DNA from: JBFMAE01 sp040756085
GTDB lineage: Bacteria > Desulfobacterota > BSN033 > UBA1163
Reading direction: 5' to 3'
DNA length: 7,248 nt
NCBI GenBank assembly: GCA_040756085.1
Contig: JBFMAE010000120.1
Location: 1-7,248 of the forward strand
The notes below the pieces were generated by a model. The model was not told the DNA's origin and searched no databases. It saw only the letters and a program-made list of their open reading frames with translations. Made by a program: the position numbers and the translations under genes. Below, in pieces: positions 6,950-7,248 of this stretch; the first letter of the stretch is position 1, and each line of letters opens with the position of its first letter.

Positions 6950-7115
6950 CCCAAATCCCGATTTAGAAAAGAAAAGCCCTTACCCAACCTGTCATTGCGA
7001 GCACCTGAAAGGTGCGTGGCAATCTCACCCGCTTCGACTGCGAAGAGAGGCGAGCCCAAAAGACCGAGATTGCTTCATTTCATTCGCAATGACACCTTCT
7101 AAATCGGGATTTGGG
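6950..7115. repeat. MITE-like palindromic element with 19-bp terminal inverted repeats
   Basis: CCCAAATCCCGATTTAGAA at 6950-6968 and its exact reverse complement at 7097-7115 form perfect 19-bp terminal inverted repeats. ATTGG directly precedes the left end (6945-6949) and recurs one base after the right end (7117-7121), as expected for a target-site duplication. The element has no credible gene; the open frame across it is an artefact of its composition. Its ends and small size suggest a non-autonomous element mobilised by a transposase encoded elsewhere. It sits just upstream of the gyrA promoter, so it could affect gyrA expression or supercoiling there. A second repeat lies within it and is listed separately. 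Confidence 0.7.
6991..7093. repeat. Inner palindromic repeat (GTCATTGCGA type), probably nested
   Basis: GTCATTGCGA (6991-7000) and TCGCAATGAC (7084-7093) are exact inverted ends, flanked by ACCT on both sides (6987-6990 and 7094-7097), a possible 4-bp target duplication. Inside are GCACC-TGAAA-GGTGC (7001-7015), GCAATCTC (7019-7026) paired with GAGATTGC (7066-7073), and CTTCG-ACTG-CGAAG (7032-7045), so the single strand can fold into a branched structure. Repeats of the form TCATTGCGAG...GCAATCTC are familiar to me as dispersed intergenic repeats in several bacterial groups; this is from memory, without a search. Confidence 0.65.
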
Positions 7116-7121
7116 GATTGG

Positions 7122-7248
7122 CTGGAACTCCGATATAAGGATCAAAGATAGTTATGGTGCCGCAAATCGATTAGCCGCAAGTATGTGGATGAATCAAGGA
7201 GGCGAAAGTCCGGTGTACTTAGTATAGATCGAGGCCCGGGTTACTCCC
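7122..7248. other. Unidentified right-edge sequence, weakly group II intron-like
   Basis: No gene is recognised here. The plus strand contains GCCGCAA twice (7159-7165, 7174-7180) and GGC-GAAA-GTC at 7201-7210, which as RNA would form a three-pair stem (one G-U) capped by a GNRA tetraloop. The phrase around AAGGAGGCGAAAGTCC, followed by GGTGTAC, recalls structured domain I RNA of bacterial group II introns. The stretch is cut off by the window edge and no intron 5' end or domain V is visible, so this is only a suggestion; it may be ordinary intergenic DNA or another RNA. Confidence 0.25.

Noticed and set aside
6945..7121. CRISPR array
   Set aside because: The repeats are inverted, present as pairs, and have no regular spacers.
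6882..7151. An 89-codon plus-strand open frame across the repeat
   Set aside because: It is largely made of the palindromic element, has no good ribosome binding site, and no recognisable domain.

Overview
The window is a chromosomal replication-origin neighbourhood. It holds four housekeeping genes, all on the minus strand, so transcription runs from high to low coordinates: gyrA (6861-4435), dnaA (4184-2847), dnaN (2495-1368) and the first 426 codons of gyrB (1278 to the left edge). Together they encode both subunits of DNA gyrase, the replication initiator and the beta sliding clamp. All four are intact where visible, with family motifs in place.

The organism is a bacterium with moderate G+C and AT-rich gaps. 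GyrA lacks the long acidic tail of enterobacterial GyrA, and DnaA has a short domain II linker. The general protein style suggests a Desulfobacterota- or Nitrospirota-like uncultured lineage, but this is an impression from memory and not a placement.

Layout from left to right: partial gyrB; an 89-bp gap with the gyrB ribosome binding site; dnaN; a 351-bp gap with a few degenerate DnaA boxes and a weak terminator-like hairpin; dnaA; a 250-bp gap that is the best oriC candidate, with three DnaA-box-like 9-mers spaced exactly 11 bp apart (one perfect), a fourth box nearby and a stretch of about 13% G+C; gyrA; then about 390 bp without a gene. That last stretch carries a putative gyrA promoter, a MITE-like palindromic repeat that looks like one element nested inside another, and an unidentified right edge with weak group II intron-like character.

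The order differs from the common dnaA-dnaN-recF-gyrB-gyrA arrangement: recF is missing between dnaN and gyrB, and gyrA lies on the other side of the initiator, next to the candidate origin. I see no defence, secretion, metabolic or other novel protein system here. The points most worth a second look are the origin architecture, the rearranged gene order, the nested repeat, and a methionine at the main quinolone-resistance position of GyrA.
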